DNA of 64,000 nucleotides, taken from positions 1-64,000 of the forward strand of contig NZ_LT962470.1 in NCBI RefSeq assembly GCF_900215725.1, given 5' to 3'. The translations under genes and the position numbers were made by a program. The notes under the pieces were generated by a model that searched no databases, had not been told where the DNA came from, and saw only the letters and a program-made list of their open reading frames with translations. This stretch comes from Ezakiella peruensis (GTDB lineage: Bacteria; Bacillota; Clostridia; Tissierellales; Peptoniphilaceae). Within the stretch, counting starts at the first letter, position 1. The number at the start of each line of letters is the position of its first letter. Below are positions 1 through 9,176 of the stretch, one piece after another.

Positions 1-40
1 ATTTTTGATCCTGCTGGGATATTTTCATCTAGCATGATCA
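1..40. repeat. Left copy of 40-bp lysS 3'-end direct repeat (possible att site)
   Basis: These 40 bases are identical and in the same orientation to 5121-5160, which encode the last residues of LysRS just before its stop. Read on the minus strand this copy keeps the same reading frame, and the two residues before it (Asn-Leu) match by synonymous codons. An in-frame stop lies a few codons further upstream. Such a short displaced copy of a gene's 3' end is what site-specific integration into that gene leaves behind. The window starts here, so the repeat may extend to the left. Confidence 0.75.
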
Positions 41-148
41 GGTTTGGAACATACTCAAATTAGTGGACACAAAAATAGCAACATATTCCATAATTATAGA
101 CAAAGGAATAAAAATATATTATTATCATCTCCTAAAGTAGATATAGAA

Positions 149-174
149 AAAGTGCCTAAAATTATAGGCACTTT
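149..174 (-). terminator. Terminator of the ABC permease operon
   Basis: A 9-bp perfect stem (149-157 with 166-174) around an AT-rich loop is followed on the minus strand by a T-rich run. It lies about 50 bases past the permease stop at 224. Confidence 0.75.
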
Positions 175-223
175 AAGAAATTTGACTCAATCTTTTTATT
201 CATATACTCCACTTACTTTGAAA

Positions 224-2656
224 TTATATTGTTCGAATTAAATCTATAGTCGGTCTGTCTAAAATTCTTTTTAAAGAAAAATGATAGATGATTAGATTAA
301 TACCATAGACGACTAATGAAAATCCTAAGAAACTTTTATAGTCATAATATTTTATTAGAGTACTCATTCTTAAATCAGGAGCTATTAATGATATTACAAA
401 CATAACTCCTAAACTCACAATAATAGAAATAGTAAAGGACTTTACCTGTTCTCCAATAAACTCCTTTTGATAAATACTCTTTAACTCATCTACATCCATT
501 CCACAAGAGTAAAGACTTCCGATTTCTTTTTTTCTGCTCATGAGACTTAAATTAATAGATGAGTAGCCATTGGTGATATTTAGTACAAAGATGATTGATG
601 CAATCCCTATTACAATTTTTATTAGACTTTTCAAATCATTATATTCATTTTTTGCTGTTTCCTCACCTGTTATGATATTAAAGCGATCTTCTGGTGAAAT
701 TTTACTTCTAATCATGGCCTCTACATATTCTTTTACATCTTTGGTATCCGAATCTTTTATCTTCATATTTAATGTATAGGCATAATTTTTGTATTTCTCA
801 TCACCTGCTTCTTCCATAAGTTTAAAATAAGTGTCAAAATCTGTATAAACTTTTACATCAAATGGTCTTGTTCTCGACTTATATTTTCCCAAATCTGTTA
901 TTGTCTTTGAAATTTTAATAGTCTTCTTATAATCATTTAAGTTAATATCTAAAGTCTGTGGGTTTTCGAAATAGGGAATCCTCTTTGCCTTGGCTATTGG
1001 AATAGAAGAATCTTCTTGAATTGTATTGTAGAGAATAAATTCACCCTTCTTTCCTCCAAGTTCTTTTAAGTCTTTTTCTTCCAAGGCGATGATAAATCCA
1101 TCCATACCCTCTGTCTTATATTTTTTTATATTCTTTTTCGCTTCCTCGTCTAATCCAGCTGACTTTGCTTCTTTTGAGAATTCATTTGTATTTTCCACTT
1201 GAACATACTTGTCTTTTGAAATATAAGACTTGTCGTTAGGAACTTTATCTACAATTTCTTTTAATATTTCCAGGACTTGATTCTTTTCGCTAAAATAGTC
1301 CACGGAAAAATTATAGCCATCATCGTAATGCGAAAAATCTCTGTAGTAACTTGAGATACCTATGATGATTATAAATACTGAAATTATAATTATCCCTATT
1401 GCAGAAATATATCTCTGTGATTTTATTGATGCCAAGTTGTTTAGTTTTAATTCTTTCCAAAAATCTTTGACTCTTTTCTTCTTTGATTTTGAAAAATCTA
1501 TATTCCCTCTTATGCCGTCTATAATGTTTATTTTAGAAATCTTTTTCGCAGGGGATTTAATAGCTAGTGCCACAATGATAAAAGAAACCAAAAGTATTGA
1601 TAAACTTAATAAGGGATTAAATTTTATAACTTCAAAGGCACTTACTCCTTCACCTATTGTTATGTTTTTATACAAACAATTAATAAAGAAAAATCCTGCA
1701 ATGTGTCCTAAGAGTATTGGAATTGCAGTTATAATAAGTCCTTCCTTTAGAAGTAAGAGATAAATTTGTCCATTGGTAGATCCTATAGACTTATAAATGG
1801 AAAGCTCTCTAATCTTCCTAAGCCCCCAAACCCAAAAGATGTTTTTTATAAAAAACACAAAGATCGCTATGCATCCAAGAACTGATAGAACAAGAACAGC
1901 CTGGCTCATTATATCTTGTAAGGGTTCGTTTTCTACTCCATAATAGTTTATAAGACTTTCAGAAAATTCTAAAGTAACTTTTTTGCCCAAAGTCTGATTG
2001 ATTTCTGCTTGAATTTTATCTCTATTTTTGTAAGCTTCTTCAAATGAATGAAATTTTACAAAGGTTCTAAACGTAGGCATTTTATCTTGTAGCCCTAGAG
2101 CAAAACTTAGTTTACTGTACTTGTTGTAGACATCTACGTAAACACCGACTAAAGTAAAACTTTTAGAACCTTGGCTCTCAAATTTTTCCCTGTCAGTATT
2201 TGCACTTGTGGGGCCTATCTCTTCTCCGTCTAACAACCTTTTGCCTAAATCAAGTTCTACACGATCGCCTATTTTAAGTTTATTTTTCTCTACGAGGCTT
2301 TTAGATAGTACAATTTCGTCTTCCTTTGTAGCAAATCTGCCTTCAATAAGTCTTGAATACTCTCTCATCTTATTGATTGCTTCGTCTTGGTAGTTAATAA
2401 CGACTAAATCGTCAGCAAGTTTTCCATTATCAGGATTAAGAGACATTTTTCCGACCAAGTCTATGTCTTCAATGGATTTTAACTTTTCAACATCTTCATT
2501 TGAAAGTTCTTCTTTAATCTCTCCATGATAAAAGCTTGAAGCCATGTAATAACCATAGTTAGCTCTCAAACTTCTGTATCCATAATAAAAAACCACAGTA
2601 AAAAATAAACTTACAATAAATAATGAGATGAAAATAGGAAAATTCTTCTTATTCAT
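224..2656 (-). CDS. FtsX-type ABC transporter permease
   Basis: About 810-residue integral membrane protein. It has an N-terminal membrane anchor, a long extracytoplasmic region, a first cluster of three helices (roughly residues 255-375), a further helix near 420, a second soluble region, and a last cluster of three helices (about 690-800). This duplicated FtsX/MacB layout is that of peptide-exporting or peptide-resistance permeases. It overlaps the ATPase gene by 8 bases. The ATG at 2656 is chosen over the one at 2665 because a GGAG lies 8 bases before it, while for 2665 the GGAG abuts the start. The two-component system upstream suggests induction by an envelope-active compound; the substrate cannot be read from sequence. 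Confidence 0.85.
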   Translation of the reverse strand: MNKKNFPIFISLFIVSLFFTVVFYYGYRSLRANYGYYMASSFYHGEIKEELSNEDVEKLKSIEDIDLVGKMSLNPDNGKLADDLVVINYQDEAINKMREYSRLIEGRFATKEDEIVLSKSLVEKNKLKIGDRVELDLGKRLLDGEEIGPTSANTDREKFESQGSKSFTLVGVYVDVYNKYSKLSFALGLQDKMPTFRTFVKFHSFEEAYKNRDKIQAEINQTLGKKVTLEFSESLINYYGVENEPLQDIMSQAVLVLSVLGCIAIFVFFIKNIFWVWGLRKIRELSIYKSIGSTNGQIYLLLLKEGLIITAIPILLGHIAGFFFINCLYKNITIGEGVSAFEVIKFNPLLSLSILLVSFIIVALAIKSPAKKISKINIIDGIRGNIDFSKSKKKRVKDFWKELKLNNLASIKSQRYISAIGIIIISVFIIIIGISSYYRDFSHYDDGYNFSVDYFSEKNQVLEILKEIVDKVPNDKSYISKDKYVQVENTNEFSKEAKSAGLDEEAKKNIKKYKTEGMDGFIIALEEKDLKELGGKKGEFILYNTIQEDSSIPIAKAKRIPYFENPQTLDINLNDYKKTIKISKTITDLGKYKSRTRPFDVKVYTDFDTYFKLMEEAGDEKYKNYAYTLNMKIKDSDTKDVKEYVEAMIRSKISPEDRFNIITGEETAKNEYNDLKSLIKIVIGIASIIFVLNITNGYSSINLSLMSRKKEIGSLYSCGMDVDELKSIYQKEFIGEQVKSFTISIIVSLGVMFVISLIAPDLRMSTLIKYYDYKSFLGFSLVVYGINLIIYHFSLKRILDRPTIDLIRTI

Positions 2657-3329
2657 TTCTTTCATCTCCTACAATTTTTCCATCGACTATTGTAATAATT
2701 CGATTTGCTTGTAAAGCTATTTCTTCGTCATGGGTGATTAGGATAATTGTCTGTTTTAAGCTTCTATTGAAATATTTAAAAATTTCTATAATTTCCTTAG
2801 AATTTTTCCTGTCCAAATTACCTGTTGGTTCATCCGCTAATATTATAGATGGATTATAGATAAGACTTCTCGCTATGGCAACTCTTTGTTGCTGACCTCC
2901 TGAAAGCTCACTTGGAAAAGAGTCAAGTTTACTTTCTATACCAAGTTTTTTTACTATATCTGAAAATTCATCTTGATCTATTTTTCTCTTATCAAGCTTT
3001 AAAGGAAGTTCAATATTGTGACGAACTGTTAAATTTGGAATCAAATTATAAAACTGATAAATTAGTCCGACTTTTCTTCTTCTAAAGTAGGCTAATTCTT
3101 TTGAGGAATACTTTGAGATGTCGTTACCATCTATATAAACCTTTCCATCATCTGGACTATCTACTCCTCCTATAATATGTAGGAGGGTTGATTTACCAGA
3201 CCCACTTGGTCCAACAATGGCGACAAATTCGCCTCTTTCAATTTCAAGGTTAACACCGTCTAAGGCTATGACCTTAGAATTACCCTCGCCGTATTCTTTT
3301 ATTAAATTTTCTACTTTTAATATTTCCAT
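2649..3329 (-). CDS. ABC transporter ATPase (MacB/LolD-like)
   Basis: 226 residues, the usual length of ATPases that serve FtsX-type permeases. Walker A (GPSGSGKST) is at 40-48, the signature LSGGQ at 142-146 and Walker B (ILADE) at 163-167, followed by the TGNLD extension typical of the LolD/MacB/BceA group. An AAGGAGG precedes the ATG at good spacing. It overlaps the permease gene by 8 bases, so the two are translationally coupled. It energises the permease encoded downstream. Confidence 0.92.
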   Translation of the reverse strand: MEILKVENLIKEYGEGNSKVIALDGVNLEIERGEFVAIVGPSGSGKSTLLHIIGGVDSPDDGKVYIDGNDISKYSSKELAYFRRRKVGLIYQFYNLIPNLTVRHNIELPLKLDKRKIDQDEFSDIVKKLGIESKLDSFPSELSGGQQQRVAIARSLIYNPSIILADEPTGNLDRKNSKEIIEIFKYFNRSLKQTIILITHDEEIALQANRIITIVDGKIVGDERNE

Positions 3330-3375
3330 ACTTTCCTCCTTAATTTAAGGTAAGTATATAAAAGTAAAGTGATTT

Positions 3376-4236
3376 TTAGGTGACATTGTAGAATTTTATT
3401 TCAAATCTTACTCCAACATCAATATTTGAAACGGAAATTTCTCCGTTGTTTTTTTCGACAATTGACTTCGCCATAGCAAGACCAATTCCAAAACCATTTG
3501 AGTCTGGAGTTTTATAAAAGCGTTTAAAGATTTTTTTCATATTCTCTTTTTCTATTCCTCCACCATTGTCTTCAATGATTAAGCTCGTATAGAGGGGATT
3601 TTTGTATGATGAAAGCACGATTTTATCACAAGTCGGTCTATTGTCAGCATTTTTTATAATATTAATCAGAGCTTCTGCCAGCCAATAAAAATCTCCACAA
3701 ATACTATTTTCCTTTAAACTCTCCTCTATTTCTACATTTATAGATCTATTTAAATCCAAACTATCTAAAGCATAATCCACTAATTCATCTAAACGAATTT
3801 GTTCTTTTTTCATAAGATCTTTATTTGCATCAAGGCTTGATAGTTTAAGCAAAATATCTGATAGGGAGTTTAATCTGATTGTTTGCCTTTTTAAAATCTC
3901 TATATCATCATTATCTGGAAAATCTATCCCCAAATTTTCTATAGAAAAAAGCATAGATGTAATGGGAGTTTTGATTTGATGGGCAATATCTTCTAGGTAT
4001 TCTATTTGCTTTTCACTATTTTTAGTGCTTGTCTCTTTGGCTTCGACTATTTCTATAAAAAGTTTGTAAATCTTATCTTCTAAAATCGAAAAATCATCTT
4101 GCTTCATAGGAATTTTGTAGTCTTGATTCTTCATTTTTTCTATCAGATCTATAAGCTCATTTATTCTATTTTTCTTTCTTGATTCTAAAAAATAATATAG
4201 AAGTCCCAGACTTATTATCCATAATACATATATCAT
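3376..4236 (-). CDS. Sensor histidine kinase with almost no sensor domain
   Basis: 286 residues from the ATG at 4236, one base after the response regulator stop and 6 bases after an AGGATGG. A longer in-frame reading exists but would run 98 bases into the regulator gene. Only one membrane helix (about residues 2-18) is seen, and no extracytoplasmic domain. Then come an H-box (IAHQIKTP), an N-box (INIIKNADN), a G1 box (EDNGGGIE) and a G2 box (GFGIGLAMA). Small intramembrane-type kinases of this kind partner with peptide-sensing ABC transporters (BceS-like), usually with two helices, so this one is reduced. Confidence 0.88.
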   Translation of the reverse strand: MIYVLWIISLGLLYYFLESRKKNRINELIDLIEKMKNQDYKIPMKQDDFSILEDKIYKLFIEIVEAKETSTKNSEKQIEYLEDIAHQIKTPITSMLFSIENLGIDFPDNDDIEILKRQTIRLNSLSDILLKLSSLDANKDLMKKEQIRLDELVDYALDSLDLNRSINVEIEESLKENSICGDFYWLAEALINIIKNADNRPTCDKIVLSSYKNPLYTSLIIEDNGGGIEKENMKKIFKRFYKTPDSNGFGIGLAMAKSIVEKNNGEISVSNIDVGVRFEIKFYNVT

Positions 4237-4237
4237 C

Positions 4238-4888
4238 TCAATCCATCCTATAACCAATTCCTCTAACAGTAATAATAACTTCTCTATCAAGCTTTTCTCT
4301 GATTCTCTTAATAGTAGATGTGAGAGTATTGTCATTTACAAACTTATCCCTATCTTCCCAGAACATTTCAAGCAGCTGACTTCTGGTATAAACTCTGTGA
4401 GGATTTTTAATAAATAAGACTAGGATTTCATACTCAAGTGGAGTTAGCTCTATTTGCTTACCTTTAAAATAAACTTTTGAATCATTTAAATCTATTTTTA
4501 TATCCTTATAATTGATTGTTTTGTCTTGACTTAGAGCTATTGTCCTTAAAACTGCATCAATTCTCGCCCTTAATATTGCAAGGGAAAATGGTTTAGTTAA
4601 GTAATCATCTGCACCTTGATCAAGGGCTTTAACTATAAAATCTTCATCATTTTTAACAGTAGTAACTATAATTCTAATATCTTTATCTTTTAATTTTTCA
4701 ATTAAATACTGACCGTCTTTATCTGGTAGATTTATATCAAGTAGCGCCACGTCCATGTCTACATTCATCTTATAGGTCGCTTCATAAAAAGATGATGCAA
4801 TCTCTACCTCATAGCCATTATTAACTAAATACTTTTCCATTTGTAAAGCAATTTCTTTATTATCCTCTATAATCAAAATACTCTTCAT
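4238..4888 (-). CDS. OmpR/PhoB-family response regulator
   Basis: 216 residues. The N-terminal receiver domain begins ILIIEDN with paired acidic residues, has the phosphoacceptor Asp in ALLDINLPD and the conserved Lys in YLTKPF. The C-terminal winged helix contains LTPLEYEIL and the closing RGIGYRMD. The ATG at 4888 is preferred to the one six codons upstream because GAGAGG sits 6 bases before it. It lies one base upstream of the kinase gene and has a strong promoter of its own. It probably controls the adjacent ABC genes. Confidence 0.92.
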   Translation of the reverse strand: MKSILIIEDNKEIALQMEKYLVNNGYEVEIASSFYEATYKMNVDMDVALLDINLPDKDGQYLIEKLKDKDIRIIVTTVKNDEDFIVKALDQGADDYLTKPFSLAILRARIDAVLRTIALSQDKTINYKDIKIDLNDSKVYFKGKQIELTPLEYEILVLFIKNPHRVYTRSQLLEMFWEDRDKFVNDNTLTSTIKRIREKLDREVIITVRGIGYRMD

Positions 4889-4932
4889 TCTAACCCTCTC
4901 ATACATTAACCTTTGAAATCTATTAAAAATTT

Positions 4933-4960
4933 TTTATACACAATAGCTATACTATGTCAA
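4933..4960 (-). promoter_or_regulatory. Promoter of the two-component/ABC operon
   Basis: On the minus strand a consensus TTGACA (4955-4960) and TATAAA (4933-4938) are separated by 16 bases. They lie about 45 bases upstream of the response regulator start. Confidence 0.75.
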
Positions 4961-5060
4961 CACTTATGACCGCAACATAAAATCCTGCCCTGCTTAGATC
5001 AGATAATTTATTTCAATGTATAGTCACTAACGTTTTTTATCAATTTTCAATCTTCATTAT

Positions 5061-5096
5061 AAAAATTAAACTGGGATTCATAACAAACCCCAGTTT
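5061..5096 (-). terminator. Terminator of the lysS operon
   Basis: An 8-bp stem (5068-5075 with 5089-5096) is followed on the minus strand by a T-rich tract. It lies 18 bases past the lysS stop, inside the interval bounded by the 40-bp repeats. If that interval is an inserted element, the terminator came with it. Confidence 0.8.
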
Positions 5097-5113
5097 CATA
5101 ATTAGCGTGTTCT

Positions 5114-6994
5114 TTAATAGATTTTTGATCCTGCTGGGATATTTTCATCTAGCATGATCAAATTTAATTTTTCTTCTCCGTCATAGTCGCAGACTGCTGA
5201 TAGGAGCATGCCGAATGATTCTACTCCCATCATTTTTCTTGGTGGGAGGTTGGTGATTGCAAGTAGAGTCTTGCCTACTAGCTCGTCTGCGGAGTAGAAG
5301 TTTTTGATGCCTGATAGGATTGTCCTGTCAGTGCCTGATCCATCATCAAGGGTAAATTGCAATAATTTATTGGACTTTGGAACTTCTTCACAAGCCTTGA
5401 CCTTTACAACTCTGAAATCTGATTCAGAGAATTTTTCAAAGTCAACCATATCTTCAAAGAGTGGTTCGACTTTTACTTTTGATAGGTCGAGTTTTTCTGC
5501 CTTGATGGCTTCTGTGCTTGCCTTTTCTAAGCCTATTGGCTTCATTGTTGGGAATAAAATTACGTCCCTGATTGAAACTTCGCCAGTTAAGAACATGATA
5601 AGTCTATCGACACCGATGCCCAGTCCTCCTGTTGGTGGGAGGCCAACTTCAATTGCGTTTAAGAAGTCTTCATCCATTGGATGAGCTTCGTCATCGCCAA
5701 GATTCTTGGCTTCCATTTGTGCTGTAAATCTGGCGCGTTGGTCGATTGGGTCGTTGAGTTCAGTAAATGCGTTTGCAATTTCCTTGGTGGCCATAAAGGC
5801 TTCGAATCTTTGTGTGTAGCGTGGGTCTGCTGGGTCGCGTTTGGCCAGCGGACTTACCTCTACTGGATGGTGAGTGACAAAGGTTGGTTGAATCATGTGG
5901 TCTTCGCAGAATTCTTCAAAGAATTCGTTGATGATATTGCCCCTATCCATCTTGGATGGTTCAAGCTCTAGGCCTTTTTCCTTGGCAATTGCAATTGCTT
6001 CTTCGTCTGTTTTTATTTCTTCAAAGTCGACGCCAGCATATTCTTTGATGGCTTCAACCATTGTAATTCTTCTCCATGGTGGAGTTACGTCGAGTTTTAG
6101 TCCATCGAATTCAAGGATTTGTGTGCCCAAAACATTTTGTGCAATGGTGGAGACCATATTTTCTGTGATGTCCATCATGTCCTTGTAATCTGCATAGGCA
6201 GCGTAGAGTTCGATAGCTGTGTACTCTGGGTTGTGGGTTTGGTCCATGCCTTCGTTTCTAAACATCTTGCCCATTTCGTATACGCGGTCAAAACCACCGA
6301 CGATCAATCTCTTTAGATAGAGTTCGTTGGCAATTCTCAGATACATATCGATGTCAAGTGTGTTGTGGTGGGTGATAAATGGCCTTGCATTAGCACCACC
6401 TGCAATTGTATTTAGGGTTGGAGTTTCAACTTCTAGGAAGTCTCTGTCATCCAAATATTTTCTAATTTCTTTTAAGATTTTGTTTCTCTTGATAAAGGTC
6501 TCTTTGATTTCTGGATTTACAATCAAGTCCACATATCTTTGACGGTATCTGAGGTCTGGGTCCTTGAGTCCGTGGAATTTTTCCGGTAGGATTTGAAGAG
6601 ATTTTGTCAAAATAACAAATTCTTCGCAGCGTACGGAAATTTCTCCCATCTTGGTCTTGAAAACTTCGCCCTTGATGCCGATGATGTCACCGATGTCAAG
6701 GAGTTTTACTTCTTCATAATCGTCTCCCAAATTGTTTTGGCTTACAAAGGATTGGATTGTCCCAGTTGAATCTAGGATGTCAAGGAAAGTGACTTTTCCG
6801 TGACCACGCTTGCCCATTACCCTGCCGGCGATTGATACGTATTTACCTTCATAGTCATCAAAATTATCTAAGATATCTTTGGCAAAGTGGGTCCTGTCGT
6901 AATTTGTAATTTCGTATGGATTTTTATCCATGTCTTTTAGTTTCTGTAATTTTTCCCGCCTCATCTGAAGCATTTCGTTTAATTCTTGTTCCAT
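5114..6994 (-). CDS. lysS: Lysyl-tRNA synthetase with C-terminal tRNA-binding domain
   Basis: Class II LysRS that charges tRNA-Lys. An OB-fold anticodon-binding domain (about residues 55-150) precedes the class II core with motif 2 ([14 protein letters not shown]) and motif 3 ([10 protein letters not shown]). At 626 residues it is about 125 longer than usual. Residues 517-626 form a tRNA_bind (EMAPII/Trbp111-like) domain of the type normally found at the C-terminus of MetRS, with the characteristic [19 protein letters not shown] and SFGMLL segments. It is the last gene of a nine-gene operon. Its last codons are duplicated at 1-40. Confidence 0.95.
   Translation of the reverse strand: MEQELNEMLQMRREKLQKLKDMDKNPYEITNYDRTHFAKDILDNFDDYEGKYVSIAGRVMGKRGHGKVTFLDILDSTGTIQSFVSQNNLGDDYEEVKLLDIGDIIGIKGEVFKTKMGEISVRCEEFVILTKSLQILPEKFHGLKDPDLRYRQRYVDLIVNPEIKETFIKRNKILKEIRKYLDDRDFLEVETPTLNTIAGGANARPFITHHNTLDIDMYLRIANELYLKRLIVGGFDRVYEMGKMFRNEGMDQTHNPEYTAIELYAAYADYKDMMDITENMVSTIAQNVLGTQILEFDGLKLDVTPPWRRITMVEAIKEYAGVDFEEIKTDEEAIAIAKEKGLELEPSKMDRGNIINEFFEEFCEDHMIQPTFVTHHPVEVSPLAKRDPADPRYTQRFEAFMATKEIANAFTELNDPIDQRARFTAQMEAKNLGDDEAHPMDEDFLNAIEVGLPPTGGLGIGVDRLIMFLTGEVSIRDVILFPTMKPIGLEKASTEAIKAEKLDLSKVKVEPLFEDMVDFEKFSESDFRVVKVKACEEVPKSNKLLQFTLDDGSGTDRTILSGIKNFYSADELVGKTLLAITNLPPRKMMGVESFGMLLSAVCDYDGEEKLNLIMLDENIPAGSKIY
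5121..5160. repeat. Right copy of the 40-bp lysS 3'-end repeat
   Basis: Identical to 1-40. Lies within the last 14 sense codons of lysS, so the gene stays intact at this junction. The two copies start 5120 bases apart. Confidence 0.8.
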
Positions 6995-7002
6995 GATACC
7001 TC

Positions 7003-7467
7003 CTATGATTTTTTGATGCTTTTGATAGTGTATTTAATAATTCCGTCTGGAGCGTGTACTTCTACTATATCTTTTCTTCTCTTGCCAAGAAGGGCTGCTC
7101 CAAGTGGACTTTCGTTTGAAATTTTACCATTAAGTGGATCGCTTTCTGCTGAACCAACAATGGTGTAGATTTCTTCTTCGATTATGGTTACCGTTGTACC
7201 GACATTTACTTTTTCGGTTGTGATTTCATGATCTTCTACTACAACAGCTTCTCTGATTAAATTTTCCAGCTTAACAATACGCTCTTCCAGTTGGGCTTGT
7301 TCGTTCTTGGCTTGGTCGTATTCAGCGTTTTCACTCAGGTCTCCAAAGCCAAGTGCAACTTTGATCCTGGCTGAAACTTCCTTACGGCCGACTGTTTTTA
7401 ATTCTTCGAGCTCTTCTTCAAGCTTGGTCAATCCATCTTTTGTTAAAAATACTTCTTTTTTAGTCAT
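7003..7467 (-). CDS. greA: Transcription elongation factor GreA
   Basis: 154 residues, close to the family's usual 158. The N-terminal coiled coil contains the GreA hallmark [11 protein letters not shown]-like segment (here [14 protein letters not shown]), whose acidic tip enters the RNA polymerase secondary channel to stimulate transcript cleavage. The C-terminal FKBP-like domain holds the conserved [10 protein letters not shown] stretch. It overlaps the dusB 3' end by 8 bases and lies 8 bases upstream of lysS, the common greA-lysS pair of Firmicutes. Confidence 0.96.
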   Translation of the reverse strand: MTKKEVFLTKDGLTKLEEELEELKTVGRKEVSARIKVALGFGDLSENAEYDQAKNEQAQLEERIVKLENLIREAVVVEDHEITTEKVNVGTTVTIIEEEIYTIVGSAESDPLNGKISNESPLGAALLGKRRKDIVEVHAPDGIIKYTIKSIKKS

Positions 7468-8428
7468 TTGTTCTAACCTCTTTTTCTATATTTTTAAAAA
7501 GTCTGTCTATAGTCTCGTTCATCTTGTCGATACTGTTAATCTCAGATAGACTTTTTCTTATCTTGGTTGCCTCTGGTCGATTGTTCAAATATTTTATCAA
7601 ATGCTTTTTAAAATCGTTCAAAGCAACTCGTTCGGAAAAATCTTCCGTCATGTATTTAAAATGTTTCTTTATTATATCATATTTATCGTAATTAATCTTG
7701 TCCGGGGAAAAATAATTGTGAATATCTGCAAATATAAAGGGATTACCAATGGCAAAGCGGCCAATGGAAATGCCGTCAATATCGTCTGACTTCAAAAGCT
7801 CGACCGCCTTGTCAAATGAATCTATGTCACCGTTTCCTATAACGGGAATATTGAGTTTTTCTCTGATTTCAAATATCTTTTCCCAATCGGCCTGGCCAGT
7901 GTAGTGCATGTCGCGGGTCCGGCCGTGGACTGTCAAGAAATCTGCTCCTGCATCTTCGATCCGCTGGGCGATTTCGATTGCGTTAGATGGATCGCTTACC
8001 CCCAAGCGCATCTTGGCAGAGACTGGCTTGTTGGAATATTTTTTGCAGGTCTTAATTATAGCCGCCAAGGTATCCAGGTCATTTAATAATGCAGACCCGT
8101 CTTGATTTTTAAAAATTTTGGGCGCAGGGCAACCGAAGTTTAAATCAATCCAGAGAAAATCTTCCCTTGGGTTTAAATATCTCTCGATTGCGATTTGAAA
8201 GGCCTCTGGCTCGTGGCCAAAGAGTTGGATGCCGGTTCTGCCCACTGACTTTGAAATCTCAAGGGTCCTCTGGCTATCATAATACAAGGCCTTGGCGCTT
8301 ACCATTTCCGTTACAGCGTATGGGAGGCCCAATTCAAAGGCGATCTTCCTAAAGGGAAAGTCCGTGTAACCGGCCATGGGTGCCAGAAAAACCGGCAGCC
8401 TATCCCCTATGCTTAGCGTTCTTGTCAT
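7460..8428 (-). CDS. dusB: tRNA-dihydrouridine synthase
   Basis: 322-residue flavoprotein that reduces uridines in tRNA. The TIM barrel opens with the family motif FLAPMAGYTDFPFR and contains FGCPAPK with the catalytic Cys, RLG and VHGRTR. It overlaps coaX by 29 bases and greA by 8, so it is embedded in the operon. A DusB-type name is chosen from length and from the usual dusB-greA-lysS order in Firmicutes. Confidence 0.93.
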   Translation of the reverse strand: MTRTLSIGDRLPVFLAPMAGYTDFPFRKIAFELGLPYAVTEMVSAKALYYDSQRTLEISKSVGRTGIQLFGHEPEAFQIAIERYLNPREDFLWIDLNFGCPAPKIFKNQDGSALLNDLDTLAAIIKTCKKYSNKPVSAKMRLGVSDPSNAIEIAQRIEDAGADFLTVHGRTRDMHYTGQADWEKIFEIREKLNIPVIGNGDIDSFDKAVELLKSDDIDGISIGRFAIGNPFIFADIHNYFSPDKINYDKYDIIKKHFKYMTEDFSERVALNDFKKHLIKYLNNRPEATKIRKSLSEINSIDKMNETIDRLFKNIEKEVRTND

Positions 8429-9176
8429 AGATCTTCCTTAGGCCCCAGAGAGTCAACTCGTCGTCGACCACATCTATTACCTCAGTCTTTGATGCAATAA
8501 CCTTGGCGAGTCCCCCAGTTGCAATTACCCTTGCGTCTATATTTTCCTCGGCCTTTAAGTGCTTAACTATATAATCAACCTGGCCAATAGCCCCGTACAT
8601 AAGGCCCGCCCTGATGGCGTCAACTGTATTTCTATTTAAAAAACTTTCTGGCACAGTTAGGTCAACTTTTGGCAGCTTGGCAGCTTTCATAAAAAGCGCC
8701 TCCGCACTTATGCCTATGCCCGGACTTATAATGCCGCCCAGGTAATTGGATTTTTCGTCCACCACGCAATAGGTGGTCGCCGTTCCAAAGTCGATTATAA
8801 TGAGCGGCGCACCATATTTGTCGATGGCAGCAACTGCATTTACAATCCTGTCTGCCCCAACTTCTTTTGGGTCATCGTAGAGGACGTTTAGTCCAGTTTT
8901 GGTCCCTGGGCCAACTACAATCGGCTCAAGGCCTGTTAGCATTTTAACCGCCTCAATCATATTGTCAGTTACCATTGGCACAACTGAAGATAAAATCGCC
9001 CCTTGGATTTTCGTCACGTCCACGCCCCTAAGAGTAAAGATCTGGTCAATGAAAAGTGCAATCTCATCCACAGTTTTTTTGCTGTCAGATGAAATTCTGA
9101 TGCTAACCTTTAGGTCATAGCCTTCGTATATTCCTAAAACTGTATTTGTGTTACCTATATCTATTGTTAAAATCAT
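8400..9176 (-). CDS. coaX: Type III pantothenate kinase
   Basis: 258 residues, the usual CoaX length. The first step of CoA synthesis, phosphorylation of pantothenate, is done here by the ASKHA-fold type III enzyme. The nucleotide-binding DIGNTNT motif is at residues 5-11; a second acidic loop IIDFGTATT and GGIISPG follow. The start codon overlaps the stop of the ECF S-component gene (ATGA), which suggests that transporter brings in pantothenate. Confidence 0.95.
   Translation of the reverse strand: MILTIDIGNTNTVLGIYEGYDLKVSIRISSDSKKTVDEIALFIDQIFTLRGVDVTKIQGAILSSVVPMVTDNMIEAVKMLTGLEPIVVGPGTKTGLNVLYDDPKEVGADRIVNAVAAIDKYGAPLIIIDFGTATTYCVVDEKSNYLGGIISPGIGISAEALFMKAAKLPKVDLTVPESFLNRNTVDAIRAGLMYGAIGQVDYIVKHLKAEENIDARVIATGGLAKVIASKTEVIDVVDDELTLWGLRKIYDKNAKHRG

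Noticed and set aside
41-75. Sequence resembling the end of an IS3-type element (TAGTGGACAC-like)
   Set aside because: Too short and with no matching inverted end or transposase in the window.
3376-4335. Longer reading of the histidine kinase starting inside the response regulator gene
   Set aside because: It would overlap the regulator by 98 bases in a different frame; the ATG at 4236 has a ribosome binding site and normal spacing.
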